This document shows positions 53,133 through 62,674 of a stretch of 64,000 bases of DNA, one piece after another. The translations under genes were made by a program, and so were the position numbers. This DNA comes from CAYPAV01 sp964408805. Its GTDB lineage: Bacteria > Pseudomonadota > Alphaproteobacteria > UBA8366. The notes under the pieces are model-generated. The model was given only the letters and a program-made list of their open reading frames with translations. It searched no databases and had not been told where the DNA came from. The DNA lies in contig CAYPAV010000016.1 of NCBI GenBank assembly GCA_964408805.1, positions 1 to 64,000 on the forward strand, read 5' to 3'. Every line of letters begins with the position of its first letter. Position 1 is the stretch's first letter.

Positions 53133-54578
53133 ATGTCGATCACGCAATTTCAAAATGTCAATTGGATCGTGGCCTGGGACGATGCGAGGAGCGGCCATGT
53201 CTACCTTCGGGGCGGCGATCTCGTCTTCGACGGCAACGAAATAACCTTCCTCGGCAGGGACTATGCCGGCGACGCGGATACGGTCGTCGACGGCGTTGGA
53301 CTCTGTCTCATTCCGGGGTTCGTCAACATCCATGCCCATCCGGCCACCGAGGTCTTCTATCGCGGCATCCGCGAGGACCACAGCGTGCCCGAGCATTACA
53401 TGACCGGACTCTACGAACGCTCCTGCGCCTATGCCGGCGCCATCGACCGGGACTTGCTGCCGACCGCCGCGGCGGTCGCCTATTCCGATTTGGTGCTGAG
53501 CGGGGTCACCACCCTGGTCGATATCGTCGCCCCCTATCCCGGCTGGGTCGATGTCATGGCGAGGAGCGGTCTGCGCATGTACGGCGCGCCCACCTTCGAG
53601 ACATCGCATTGGCATCGCGACAACACACACCAACTGAAATTCATCGAGGACGAGGCGAAGGGCCGGGCGGGGTTCGAGACCGCCCTCGGCCTGGTCGACG
53701 AATTGCGGGGGCACGCGTCGGGCCGTCTCTCCGGCGTCGTCTCCCCCGGCACGATCGAGAAATGCACGCCGGAAATCCTGGCCGAAAGCCATGCGGCCGC
53801 CAAGGCGCGAGATATTCCCTGGACGACCCATGCGAGCCAGTCGGTGGTCGAGTTCAATGTCATGGTCGAGCGCCACGGCATCTCGCCGATCCAGTTCCTC
53901 GATCGCCTGGGCGTTCTCGGGCGGGGATCCATCCTCGGCCACGCCATGCTGATCGACGACAATTCCTGGGTCGGCTGGCACAGCAAGACCGATCTCGAGC
54001 TGCTCGGCGAGAGCCGCACCGGGGTGGCCCATTGCCCGACCCCCTTCATGCGCTACGGAACGACGATGGAAGACTTCAGCCGCTACGTGGACGCAGGCGT
54101 TGTGATGGGCATCGGCACCGATACCATCCCGCATAATTATATCGAGGACATGCGCTACGCCGCCATTATGGCCCGCGTCGCCAGCCATGACGGCCGCAAG
54201 GGGCAGACGGGCGAGATTTTCCATGCCGGAACCGCGGGCGGCGCGGCGGCCCTGATGCGGGACGACATCGGCCGGCTCGCCGTCGGCGCCAAGGCGGATA
54301 TCGTGGTGCTCGACTGCAATCATCCCGTCATGCTGCCGACCCGGGACCCGCTGGCCAGCCTCATTCACTCGGCGGCCGAACGGGCGGTGAAAGACGTCTA
54401 TATCGACGGCAACCAGGTGGTGAAGGATCATGTCGTGACCACGCTCGATCGCGAGGGATCGATCGCGCAGATCGCCGAGGGGCAGGCGCGGATGGAAATC
54501 GGCGTCGAGGATCGCGACTTCGCCGGGCGGACCAGCCTCGAGATCGCCCCCCTCTCCCTGCCGATGATGGGAGATTGA
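53133..54578 (+). CDS. Amidohydrolase, cytosine/adenosine deaminase-like (TrzA/AtzB type)
   Basis: A 481-residue amidohydrolase-1 protein. The metal ligands are HAH in GFVNIHAHPATE, His in WTTHASQS, His in LGHAMLIDD and Asp in GTDTIPHN, as in chlorohydrolases and SAH/MTA deaminases. The central region SGVTTLVDIVAPYPGW is family-typical. It removes an amino group or halogen from a ring or hydrolyses an amide; the exact substrate is not readable. ATG at 53133 gives the canonical start. It is followed after four bases by the CaiB/BaiF gene, suggesting an acyl-CoA or acid pathway. Confidence 0.9.
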   Translation: MSITQFQNVNWIVAWDDARSGHVYLRGGDLVFDGNEITFLGRDYAGDADTVVDGVGLCLIPGFVNIHAHPATEVFYRGIREDHSVPEHYMTGLYERSCAYAGAIDRDLLPTAAAVAYSDLVLSGVTTLVDIVAPYPGWVDVMARSGLRMYGAPTFETSHWHRDNTHQLKFIEDEAKGRAGFETALGLVDELRGHASGRLSGVVSPGTIEKCTPEILAESHAAAKARDIPWTTHASQSVVEFNVMVERHGISPIQFLDRLGVLGRGSILGHAMLIDDNSWVGWHSKTDLELLGESRTGVAHCPTPFMRYGTTMEDFSRYVDAGVVMGIGTDTIPHNYIEDMRYAAIMARVASHDGRKGQTGEIFHAGTAGGAAALMRDDIGRLAVGAKADIVVLDCNHPVMLPTRDPLASLIHSAAERAVKDVYIDGNQVVKDHVVTTLDREGSIAQIAEGQARMEIGVEDRDFAGRTSLEIAPLSLPMMGD

Positions 54579-54582
54579 GATC

Positions 54583-55785
54583 ATGCGCACCTTCGAAGGC
54601 ATCACCGTCATCGACTTCACCCAGGCGATCGCCGGGCCGTATGCCACCTATCAGTTGGCCCTCCAGGGCGCCGACGTGATCAAGGTCGAGCAGCCGGGCA
54701 TCGGCGACCAGGGCCGACAGATGTATCCGCTCGACCAGGCTTTCAAGGATGTCGGATATTCCGGCATCTACCTCTCCGCCAATGCGGGCAAGCGCTCGAT
54801 GACGCTCGACCTCAAGCACGCGGATGCCAGGGCGGTCGTCCACCGCCTGATCGAAGGGGCCGATGTGGTGGTCGAGAACTTCAAGGCCGGCACGATGGAC
54901 CGGATGGGCTTCGGCTGGGACGATTTGAAGGCGGTCAATCCCCGGCTCGTCTATTGCTCGGTCACCGGCTTCGGGCAATCGGGCCCCCGCGCCAGGGCGG
55001 CCGCCTACGATCCCACGGTCCAGGCGCTCTCCGGCGTGATGGCGATCAACGGTACGGAAGAGACGGGGCCGATGCGGGTCGGCCCCATCGTCGTCGACAT
55101 CTCGGCCGCGATCACCGCCGCCTTCGCCATCGCCGGCGCCCTTTTCAAGCGGGAACGGACGGGGAGCGGCGCCTATCTCGACCTCTCGATGCAGGATGTG
55201 GGCGCCGGCATCATGGCGTCCAATCTCATGCAGACCGCCTATGGCGAGGAGCCGCAACCGATGGGCAGCCGCTCCCTCTCCGGCAATCCGATGGCGGACA
55301 TCTTCCCAACGAAGGAGGGCGCGCTCCTGTTGATGCCGGCGATCGATGCCCAATCGGTCAAGGTTTGGCCGGTGCTGGGGCGCCCCGAACTGGCGACCGA
55401 TCCCCGCTTCGACACGCTGGCGGCCCGGCTCGAGAACGACGCCGAATGCGTCGCCGTCATCACCGAAGCCCTCGCCTCCGCCGACGCCGAGACCTGGGAG
55501 GCCCGCTTCGGCGAGGTCGGCGTCCCCGCCGCCGCCGTCTCGTCGCTGCCCCGCGTCCTCGAAGACGCCCAGCTCGCCCACCGAGGCACCCTCCGCACCG
55601 TCCCCGCGCCGGCCCTCGACGGGCGCGAGATCCTCTACACCGACACCCCCTTCAAAATCACCGACGAGCCCACCGGCGCCGACCACCCCCCGCCGACGGT
55701 GGGCGCGGATACGGACGCGGTGCTGGGGGAAGCGGGGTATACGGCGAACGAGATCGCGGGGTTGCGGGAAGCCGGGGTGGTTTGA
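54583..55785 (+). CDS. CaiB/BaiF family CoA-transferase
   Basis: A 400-residue class III CoA-transferase. It has FEGITVIDFTQAIAGPYATYQLALQGADVIKVEQPG and the active-site Asp in PIVVDISAAITAAFAIAG, the signature for acyl-CoA:carboxylate CoA transfer. It follows the amidohydrolase by four bases on the same strand, so the pair is probably one operon that activates an acid made by the hydrolase. The C-terminal third is strongly GC-biased in the third codon position, which is normal here. Confidence 0.92.
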   Translation: MRTFEGITVIDFTQAIAGPYATYQLALQGADVIKVEQPGIGDQGRQMYPLDQAFKDVGYSGIYLSANAGKRSMTLDLKHADARAVVHRLIEGADVVVENFKAGTMDRMGFGWDDLKAVNPRLVYCSVTGFGQSGPRARAAAYDPTVQALSGVMAINGTEETGPMRVGPIVVDISAAITAAFAIAGALFKRERTGSGAYLDLSMQDVGAGIMASNLMQTAYGEEPQPMGSRSLSGNPMADIFPTKEGALLLMPAIDAQSVKVWPVLGRPELATDPRFDTLAARLENDAECVAVITEALASADAETWEARFGEVGVPAAAVSSLPRVLEDAQLAHRGTLRTVPAPALDGREILYTDTPFKITDEPTGADHPPPTVGADTDAVLGEAGYTANEIAGLREAGVV

Positions 55786-55813
55786 GGAGAAGACAAGTCC
55801 GATACGGCGCCGA

Positions 55814-56725
55814 TCATCTTTTAAAGGGATGCCGTTCGATCCAGTGCTGGGCGATATCCGCCCGCCGGCAGACCCAAACATCGTCGAACCCGGCGATATA
55901 TTCGAGCAGGCGGGCCAGGCCGGCGGCGCGCGCGGGGTGGCCCATGATCCGCATATGCAGCCCGATCGACATCATCTTCGGCGCCGTCGCCCCTTCCTCG
56001 TAGAGCAGGTCGAAGCCGTCCTTGATGAAACGGAAATAATCGTCTCCCGTCGCCAGATAACCGCGCATGAATTTCACGTCGTTGTTGGTCAGCGAATAGG
56101 GGACGATCAGATGCGGCTTGCCGTCGACCTCGGTCCAATAGGGCAGGTCGTCGCTGTAGGAATCGGAATCATAGGTGAACCCGCCCTCCTCGACCAACAG
56201 CCGCCGCGTATTTTCGCTCGGCGCGTAGCGGCAATACCATCCGAGCGGCCGTTCGCCGACGGTGCGTTTCAGCGAGTCGACGGCAAGACGGATATGCTCG
56301 CGTTCGGTCGCCTCGTCGAGCCGGTAGTGCTCGACCCAGCGCCAGCCGTGGCAGCAGACGTCGTGCCCGGCCGCGCGAATGGCCGCCGCCGCCTCAAGGT
56401 TCCGCTCCAACGCCAGCGCGCATCCGAAGATCGTGACCGGCATGTCATGCACCGCGAACTGCCGCATCAACCGCCAAAAGCCGGCCCGGCTGCCATATTC
56501 GAACATCGACTCCGCGCCGAGGTTCCGCGCCCCCGGCGGGAACGAGACATTGGAACTCTCGGTGAGGCCGATTTCGGTCTGATCCTCGCCATCGAGGATC
56601 GACGCTTCCGACCCTTCCTCGTAATTGATCACGAAATTCACCGCCAAACGCGCCCCGCCCGGCCATTCCGGATCCGGCGGCGTGGCACCGTATCCGACCA
56701 TGTCGCGGGGATAATCCGAAGTCAT
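55814..56725 (-). CDS. Polysaccharide deacetylase family protein, PuuE/allantoinase-like
   Basis: A 303-residue NodB-fold protein resembling PuuE (allantoinase without a metal). It has YPRDMVGYGATPPDPEWPGGARLAVNFVINYEEGSE, TESSNVSFPPGARNLGAESMFEYGSRAGFWR, and GHDVCCHGWRWVEH near residue 137. These three stretches are the PuuE pattern. It would hydrolyse allantoin-type amides or another N-acyl compound in purine or polyamine breakdown. It lies on the minus strand, just beside the AT-rich islet. Confidence 0.9.
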   Translation of the reverse strand: MTSDYPRDMVGYGATPPDPEWPGGARLAVNFVINYEEGSEASILDGEDQTEIGLTESSNVSFPPGARNLGAESMFEYGSRAGFWRLMRQFAVHDMPVTIFGCALALERNLEAAAAIRAAGHDVCCHGWRWVEHYRLDEATEREHIRLAVDSLKRTVGERPLGWYCRYAPSENTRRLLVEEGGFTYDSDSYSDDLPYWTEVDGKPHLIVPYSLTNNDVKFMRGYLATGDDYFRFIKDGFDLLYEEGATAPKMMSIGLHMRIMGHPARAAGLARLLEYIAGFDDVWVCRRADIAQHWIERHPFKR

Positions 56726-56947
56726 CGCGTTTTCCTTCCCTGCCCGGTGTGGAGTCCGAGGTTTGGAGGATCATAGGGCGGTCCAGGACAGGGCGACAGC
56801 GTGCTTGCATTCGGCCGTGCCGTGGGGAGGCGCGGTGCGTTGATTCGATGTGGAACTCGCTGAGAAAGCTAATTAATTGATATGCTGTCGCCTTCTATCC
56901 TTGGCGTCTACGTAATTCGATAGGGTGTGATCGTATCTCTAGAATTC

Positions 56948-58240
56948 TCAACGGGTAATGAATTTGCGTCTGATACCAATGACAATAAGAGCCATCAAAC
57001 TCAGAGAAATCAGGCTTTGCAACGCCATCCAGATCTCCAACCAAAACGCATTGGCTGCTACAAGTGCATTTGTTGAAAATACGTTGAATGGCGTGATGAC
57101 CGGTTGAAGGCCAAGAGTAACGGATCGGATGAGGCGTGCTTGAAGACCGTCTTCGCACAATAACTTATGCCATCCATCCAGCTCCAAGCAATTCGACGTC
57201 GCAGTCGCAACATCAAAACAAGAAATCATTGCGCAGGTATAGATGGTAATCCCGACAAGCCATAGGAACGCGCGCCCCGGTAACGTTCCATAAAATGCGG
57301 CGGCATCGTAAAGGGTACTAATGGTTCGCGCGAAGGTTCCTTGATTGGGTCGGTCCATGCGTTTTTCAAACGCCTGGACATATTTTTCGGCGTCAACATT
57401 TCCAAGCTCACTCAAATTATTTCTCATATTTCGATATGCTTGGGGGTCATCGCTAACGTTGCCTCCAACACATCTCAATGGCGGGTTTCGAACAAATGTC
57501 ACATCTCCAGTGAAAACATTTGATCGGGCAGAATCCGTCGAACTAAGAGGAGTGCTGAAGATTCGATTGACCCCGCCACCAATTATCTTGAGCTCATCAC
57601 AACAATTAGGATTGAGAGACAAGCTTCCGATCCACGATTTGGAGATATGAACCTTTGGCAATTCATCAGATGTATTGGTTTCTAGAACAATTCTTCTAAC
57701 CCACGAATTAGCAATCCAAATTCTACCACCATATTCTTCGCTCACTACAATTTCGTGAACGTGCAAACCGTTAATAGCCACAAATGAATTCGAAGATTTC
57801 AGATGGATACCGTGTATATGAGCTCGGTTCGGTCCTCCAGCTCGTTCATCATAATTCGCTATATCAATTGTTACTGGCGTGAATCTTTGATCCGCTGAAA
57901 GACTGAGACTTAGGAAATCGCTTCCGTCCATTTCTAAAATAAATGAGGCTGAATTTGCGACCTTTTCATTACATCTACCCTGTACCCACAAGAATGGCGT
58001 CGATATGCGATTGTCGTCCAGATTCGCATGGATTCTGTTTCCGAACCGGGCTTCAAACTCGTCTACTATCGCTGACGTGACGACCTTTGCTTGGGGTGAA
58101 AGCCCGGAAGTACTCAAAAAACGGTCGAAACCGCTGGGAAGTCTCGGTGTAGAGACCAATTGCCGCACGTAGACATATAGCCCCGCCAAGCCAGACAGGC
58201 TAATTCCGACGAATATGATTGATAGTTGCGATTCAATCAT
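56948..58240 (-). CDS. Membrane protein of unknown family, beta-rich middle with channel-like C-terminus
   Basis: A 430-residue protein I cannot assign. Residues 5-27 form one membrane segment. Residues 60-290 look mainly beta-stranded with repeating, evenly spaced strands (for example KVHISKSWIGSLSLNP and GRIWIANSWVRRIVLETN), as in beta-helix or pentapeptide-like proteins. The C-terminus has two membrane segments (about 325-343 and 398-425) separated by an amphipathic stretch (LGLQPVITPFNVFS), then GIRRKFITR. This resembles, loosely, pentapeptide proteins with a C-terminal channel-like module. DNA composition is AT-rich, unlike its neighbours. It is divergent from the HEPN-like gene (151-base gap). 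Confidence 0.75.
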   Translation of the reverse strand: MIESQLSIIFVGISLSGLAGLYVYVRQLVSTPRLPSGFDRFLSTSGLSPQAKVVTSAIVDEFEARFGNRIHANLDDNRISTPFLWVQGRCNEKVANSASFILEMDGSDFLSLSLSADQRFTPVTIDIANYDERAGGPNRAHIHGIHLKSSNSFVAINGLHVHEIVVSEEYGGRIWIANSWVRRIVLETNTSDELPKVHISKSWIGSLSLNPNCCDELKIIGGGVNRIFSTPLSSTDSARSNVFTGDVTFVRNPPLRCVGGNVSDDPQAYRNMRNNLSELGNVDAEKYVQAFEKRMDRPNQGTFARTISTLYDAAAFYGTLPGRAFLWLVGITIYTCAMISCFDVATATSNCLELDGWHKLLCEDGLQARLIRSVTLGLQPVITPFNVFSTNALVAANAFWLEIWMALQSLISLSLMALIVIGIRRKFITR

Positions 58241-58391
58241 ATTTCAACCATACATTTATTAATCCGGAAAGAAAGAGCTTAACCAAATCGACAGTTCCGA
58301 TGCCAGGCGACTAAATGAAATTCTGCCCCCTTAATAGTAGGCATGGCGTTCACATGTTCCCTTATTTTTTGAGGCCGTGAAGCAGTAGCTT

Positions 58392-59039
58392 ATGATGTCT
58401 AAATCAAATGTTATCGCTATGAATTCGGGACGCATCATGTTGATCGCCCGCAAGTCCTGCCAGCGAGCCACCGATCATGACCAGGACGATTCGCTGGCAG
58501 CAATCGTCCTATCGGCTATGGCCCTAGAATGCTTTTTAAATGAGTTTGAGGACAGATTGAGATCATCCCAATTCGAAAGAGAACCCCGTCATCTTCGCGA
58601 TTTATCATTCTCACTTACTACGCTCGAAGAGAAACGAGCGGGCATTCGAGCCAAAATCTCGACAATCCACTACTTTCTCACAGAGGGGTCCAAGATCGAT
58701 TGGGGGCATCCGCCATTTCAAGACACAAAAGTTCTTATTGATATTAGAAATAAGTTGATCCACCGAAAGCCTGAGAGATTTGAGTATGAGTTCGAAAATA
58801 CTGACCGGGATTACGAACCGCACAACTTGGTCAAGTATCTTGTCAGCCGGAGTGTAATTGATGCTCCTCACTCAAAGGTTCCGGCTCAATGGAGCCCTTA
58901 CGTGATCTGCCCCGCGACCGCTCGATGGGCGTATAACTCGACACTCCAAACGACGTCCGCCCTTGTCTCCATTCTCCCTCAGGGCAGTGTTTTCAGCGGA
59001 ACTATTCGGTTCTTAACAAAGAATTTTCAGCCAATTTAG
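58392..59039 (+). CDS. HEPN-like protein, possible RNase
   Basis: A 215-residue protein. The start is helical (SLAAIVLSAMALECFLNEFEDRL), and the motif R119-NKLI-H124 in LIDIRNKLIHRKPE fits the HEPN R-x4-6-H signature, with a polar Asn after the Arg as in active members. HEPN proteins are commonly RNases in toxin-antitoxin and defence systems. A spacer region (GIRAKISTIHYFLTEG) and a C-terminal tail are not recognised. AT-rich DNA sets it apart. No antitoxin such as MNT is beside it; its only close neighbour is the divergent membrane protein. No clear ribosome site precedes the ATG. Confidence 0.65.
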   Translation: MMSKSNVIAMNSGRIMLIARKSCQRATDHDQDDSLAAIVLSAMALECFLNEFEDRLRSSQFEREPRHLRDLSFSLTTLEEKRAGIRAKISTIHYFLTEGSKIDWGHPPFQDTKVLIDIRNKLIHRKPERFEYEFENTDRDYEPHNLVKYLVSRSVIDAPHSKVPAQWSPYVICPATARWAYNSTLQTTSALVSILPQGSVFSGTIRFLTKNFQPI

Positions 59040-59146
59040 GACGTTTCAGCCGCTGAACTCGCAATCGCCGCGTTTCCCGCTGTATCATGCCCGGGAACGC
59101 AATGCAGGGTCTACTTGACGCATCACACCAACAGGGGGATCGACCG

Positions 59147-60259
59147 ATGGCGCGGAATGGGATGAAGATCATGGATTCGGACATGCATATCATCGAGCCG
59201 CCGGATCTTTGGGAGCGTTATATCGAGCCGAAATTCCGGGACCGGGCGCCCAAGGGGTGGCCGGGGCACGAGAACCCCTCGGTGCTTGAAATCGACGGAA
59301 GGGTCTATCCGAAGACGGCGGTGCGGAAGGACGGGAATTATCAGAAAATGTATGGCGGCCTCTACGAGCGCTACAAGCACGCGATCGAGGCCGGCTACGA
59401 CGCGCCCAGCCAACTGGTCGGCATGGACAACGAGGATATCGACGTCGCCGTGCTGTTTCCGACACGGGGGCTCTACGCGCTGGCGAGCGACGAGATCGAG
59501 CCCGATTTTGCCGCCGCCATTTCGCGGGCCTATAACGACTGGCTGGCGGATTTCTGCGCGACCGACCCGACGCGGCTTTTGGGGGCCGCCATGGTGCCGC
59601 CGCACAATGTCGACTTCGCCGTCGCGGAGACCCGGCGGATGGTCACCGAGCATGGCTTCAAGGCGGTCTTCATGCGCCCGAACCCCGTCAACGGGCGGAA
59701 CTGGTCGGACCCGCATTACGATCCCCTCTGGGCGGTGGCGGAGGATCTCGGCATCGCGGTGGCGTTTCACGAAGGCGGCGATGTGGATCTGCCGCAAACC
59801 GGCGACCGCTTTCCCAATTCGATGATGAGCCATACCTGCACCCATCCCATGGCGATGATGCTGGCGGCGGTCGATATGATCGGCGGCGGTGTCTGCCAGC
59901 GCTTCCCGAAGCTCCGGGTCGCCTTCCTGGAGGGCAATTGCTCGTGGGCGCCGTTTCTGTTCTGGCGGCTCGACGAGCATCACGAATGGCGCCACGAATG
60001 GGAAGGCAAGGAACTGGCGCTGAAGCCGAGCGAGTATTTCAAGCGCCAGTGTTTCTTGTCGATCGAATGCGACGAGGTGCCGGCGAAATACGCCGTGGAT
60101 GCCTTCGGCGGCGGCAATATCGTCTTTTCGACCGACTATCCCCATGGGGATTCGAAGTATCCGGAATCGGTCGGCCGATTCTTCGACCTGCCGCTCGCGG
60201 AAGAGGCACAGCGGAAGATCATGTGGGACAACTGCGCCGCGCTCTACGACATTCAATAA
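59147..60259 (+). CDS. Amidohydrolase_2 family protein, decarboxylase-like
   Basis: A 370-residue TIM-barrel hydrolase. It has the metal motif MDSDMHIIEPPDLWERYI and the later catalytic/metal Asp in VFSTDYPHGDSKYPESV. The pattern and size fit the PF04909 group that includes 5-carboxyvanillate and other aromatic-acid decarboxylases. GGGGGATCGACCG precedes ATG 59147, which I prefer to the upstream ATG at 59087. It stands after the AT-rich islet, convergent with the DMT transporter (10 bases). Confidence 0.9.
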   Translation: MARNGMKIMDSDMHIIEPPDLWERYIEPKFRDRAPKGWPGHENPSVLEIDGRVYPKTAVRKDGNYQKMYGGLYERYKHAIEAGYDAPSQLVGMDNEDIDVAVLFPTRGLYALASDEIEPDFAAAISRAYNDWLADFCATDPTRLLGAAMVPPHNVDFAVAETRRMVTEHGFKAVFMRPNPVNGRNWSDPHYDPLWAVAEDLGIAVAFHEGGDVDLPQTGDRFPNSMMSHTCTHPMAMMLAAVDMIGGGVCQRFPKLRVAFLEGNCSWAPFLFWRLDEHHEWRHEWEGKELALKPSEYFKRQCFLSIECDEVPAKYAVDAFGGGNIVFSTDYPHGDSKYPESVGRFFDLPLAEEAQRKIMWDNCAALYDIQ

Positions 60260-60269
60260 GAGCGTCCCG

Positions 60270-61184
60270 TCACACTTTCCGCTCGCCCCGCGCGTTCAGC
60301 AGGCAGCCGACGAAGATCACCGCGGCGCCTAAGAGCACGAAGGCGTCGGTCGGCTCCCGGTAGAGGAAATAGCCGAGGATCGCAGCCAGCGGCAGGCGGA
60401 TGAAATCAATGGGTGCGACCAGGCCGGCATCGGCCAGTGCAAAGGCGCGGGCGAAGCAATAATGGGAGCCGAGCCCCGCCAGCCCCGTGACCACCACCCA
60501 GGGCCAAAGTGCGGCCGACGGCATGACCCAGTCCGCCTGCACCAATGCGACACTCAGCGGCAATTGCACCAGGTTCATATAGAACAGGATCGTCAGCGGC
60601 TTCTCGCTCGACGCCATCGAGCGGGTGATCACGAAGGTCGAGGCGAAGCCGACCGCGGCGGCCAAAACGACGAGTGCCGCCGGTTCGATAATGGCGATGC
60701 CGGGCCGGAGGATGATCAGGATCCCGGCGAAGCCGAGCAAGGTCGCGAAGGTTCGCTTCGCGGTCAGGCCCTCGGCCAGGAACAGGGCGGCCAGGATCGA
60801 GGTCCAGATGGGCGCGGTGAATTCGATCGCGAAGACCTCGGCCAAGGGTAGGTGCACGATGCCGTAATACCACCCCGCCTGGGCACCCAGGTGAACGACG
60901 TTCCTGAACCCGTGCAGGCGCCATCGCCCGGTTTTGAAGAGGTGCCCGCCGTAACGCAGGATCAGCACGGAGACGACGGCGAGGCAGAAAATATTGCGGA
61001 TGAACATGATCTCGAAGATCGAGATTTCCGCCGCCAACTCCCGCCCGGCCAGGGCCATGGCGATGAGGGAGATGACGGCGCCCATCATCCATAGGGTCGC
61101 CCGCGGAAGCGATTGCCCGGGAATGCCTTCTTTCACCAAATCCGTCCCGAATTTCCCGTTATTTGCCCGAGCGGCCGACCGCAT
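60270..61184 (-). CDS. DMT (EamA) family transporter
   Basis: A 304-residue drug/metabolite exporter with about ten membrane segments in two five-helix repeats (LWMMGAVISLIAMALAGRELAA, WYYGIVHLPLAEVFAIEFTAPIW, IDFIRLPLAAILGYFLY). The Glu in AEVFAIEFTAPIW is family-typical. Such proteins export amino acids or other metabolites. The start at 61184 overlaps the end of the MmgE/PrpD gene by 26 bases on the same strand, which implies coupled translation; a later start would remove the overlap. Confidence 0.9.
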   Translation of the reverse strand: MRSAARANNGKFGTDLVKEGIPGQSLPRATLWMMGAVISLIAMALAGRELAAEISIFEIMFIRNIFCLAVVSVLILRYGGHLFKTGRWRLHGFRNVVHLGAQAGWYYGIVHLPLAEVFAIEFTAPIWTSILAALFLAEGLTAKRTFATLLGFAGILIILRPGIAIIEPAALVVLAAAVGFASTFVITRSMASSEKPLTILFYMNLVQLPLSVALVQADWVMPSAALWPWVVVTGLAGLGSHYCFARAFALADAGLVAPIDFIRLPLAAILGYFLYREPTDAFVLLGAAVIFVGCLLNARGERKV

Positions 61185-62535
61185 CGATCAATTTGTCGAG
61201 CGAGGAGGCCGCTTCGATCGATTGCGCCAAGTCGAAAATCTCTTCTGCCTGCGGCCGATCGATCACGCGGCCGCAGCAATCATGAAACTTCGAGGAAAGC
61301 CGCGACTTCGGAAACCAGCGTTCCGGCTTCCCCATGGCTAGGGGCACGATCTCCTCCAAGTGTTGCCCGCCCGCCGTCTCGATGGTCACCACGGCGCCGA
61401 ATTCGGTGTTGCCGGCAACGCGGTCGTCGAGCTCCATCCGCACCTTTTCGACCAGCCCCGAGGCGTTGACCCGGGGTACGGCCGTATCCTCGAAACTCTC
61501 CAGCGTCACGTCGCCGTCAAGCAAGGCCGCGGCGATGCAATAGCCCATGCAGAATTTCGCCTCGAGGCCGGTGGCCGCGCGATCATGGACCATCGGCTCG
61601 AAATGCATCTCGGTGACGCCGACCCGGATGGATTGGATGGTGTCCAGCCCGCCGTCGATTTCGTCGCGGAGGCGGATGGCGGCTTCGATCGGCGGGTGTG
61701 CCGCCCCGCAAGCGGGGTAGGGTTTCAGTCCCAGTCCGAATTCGGTGAGGATCTCGAGCGGGTCCCCCCAGGTCTCGAAATGCTCGGCGGCGATATCGCC
61801 GTGATGGTTGAAGACCGCCGCGAAGCCGTATCCGTGCTCCAGGATTTCCCCACTGGCGGTGATGCCTTCCCGCGCCATCATTGCCGCCAGCACCCCGTTC
61901 CGCGCCGCATAGCCCGCATGCAGGGGCTTGGTCATGGTGCCGAAATTCGCCCGAAGGCCGCTCGCCGCCGAGGCCGCCATAGCGAGGGTGCGGGCAAAGG
62001 CGTCACCCTCCAGCCGCAGCATTGCCGCCGCCGTCGCCGCCGCCCCCATGGTCCCGAAGGTACAACTCGCATGCCAGCCGTTCTTGTAATGCGCCGTGTT
62101 CAGGGCGCGCCCCAGCTTGCTGACCATTTCGATGCCGAGAATATAGGCGCTCAAGGCCTCGCCGCCCGACGCCCCCGAAATCCTCCCGGTCGCCAGCATC
62201 GACGGCACGATCGAGGCTCCCGGATGCGCGTAGGCGGGATGGGTGACGTCGTCATAGTCGATCGCATGGGCCAGCGTGCCGTTGTAGAGTGCGGCCTCCT
62301 GCGGCGAGGCCCGCCGGCCGGAGACGACCAAGGGGGCCGCGGGAAATCCGGGCCGGTCCGCCGCATCGCCGACGATCCGCCCCAGCATGTCGGCGACCGG
62401 CTCGCCCGCGCCCGCGACCATGCAGCCAAGGCAATCCGTGATCGCATCGATCGCCATTTCGCGGGCACGCGCCGGGAATGCGGCATCACGGCTTTGCTCG
62501 GCGAATTCGACGAAGGCGGCGGTGGCGTGGGTCAT
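61159..62535 (-). CDS. MmgE/PrpD family protein
   Basis: A 458-residue protein of the 2-methylcitrate dehydratase/cis-aconitate decarboxylase-like family. It has FAEQSRDAAFPARAREMAIDAITDCLG, GTLAHAIDYDDVTHPAYAHPG (the active-site His/Asp pattern), LNTAHYKNGWHASCTFGTMG and GLKPYPACGAAHP. Members dehydrate or decarboxylate tricarboxylic acids. The start at 62535 is chosen for its fit to the family; the frame is open upstream into the neighbouring region. It precedes the DMT transporter, which may export a product. Confidence 0.9.
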   Translation of the reverse strand: MTHATAAFVEFAEQSRDAAFPARAREMAIDAITDCLGCMVAGAGEPVADMLGRIVGDAADRPGFPAAPLVVSGRRASPQEAALYNGTLAHAIDYDDVTHPAYAHPGASIVPSMLATGRISGASGGEALSAYILGIEMVSKLGRALNTAHYKNGWHASCTFGTMGAAATAAAMLRLEGDAFARTLAMAASAASGLRANFGTMTKPLHAGYAARNGVLAAMMAREGITASGEILEHGYGFAAVFNHHGDIAAEHFETWGDPLEILTEFGLGLKPYPACGAAHPPIEAAIRLRDEIDGGLDTIQSIRVGVTEMHFEPMVHDRAATGLEAKFCMGYCIAAALLDGDVTLESFEDTAVPRVNASGLVEKVRMELDDRVAGNTEFGAVVTIETAGGQHLEEIVPLAMGKPERWFPKSRLSSKFHDCCGRVIDRPQAEEIFDLAQSIEAASSLDKLIDAVGRSGK

Positions 62536-62674
62536 GGCGCGAAGTTTCCGCTTGTCCGGGATTGGTTCGGTTTCGGATAATAAAGCGGAATCCGGCGACA
62601 GTGGACTCCGCCGTTCCGCCACCCCCACCAATGTGAAGCGATCCACCGACACATCCATCCCGAGAGAGGCGCCG

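Noticed and set aside
53112..54647. 511-codon open frame opposite the amidohydrolase
   Set aside because: Shadow of the real gene in a stop-poor strand.
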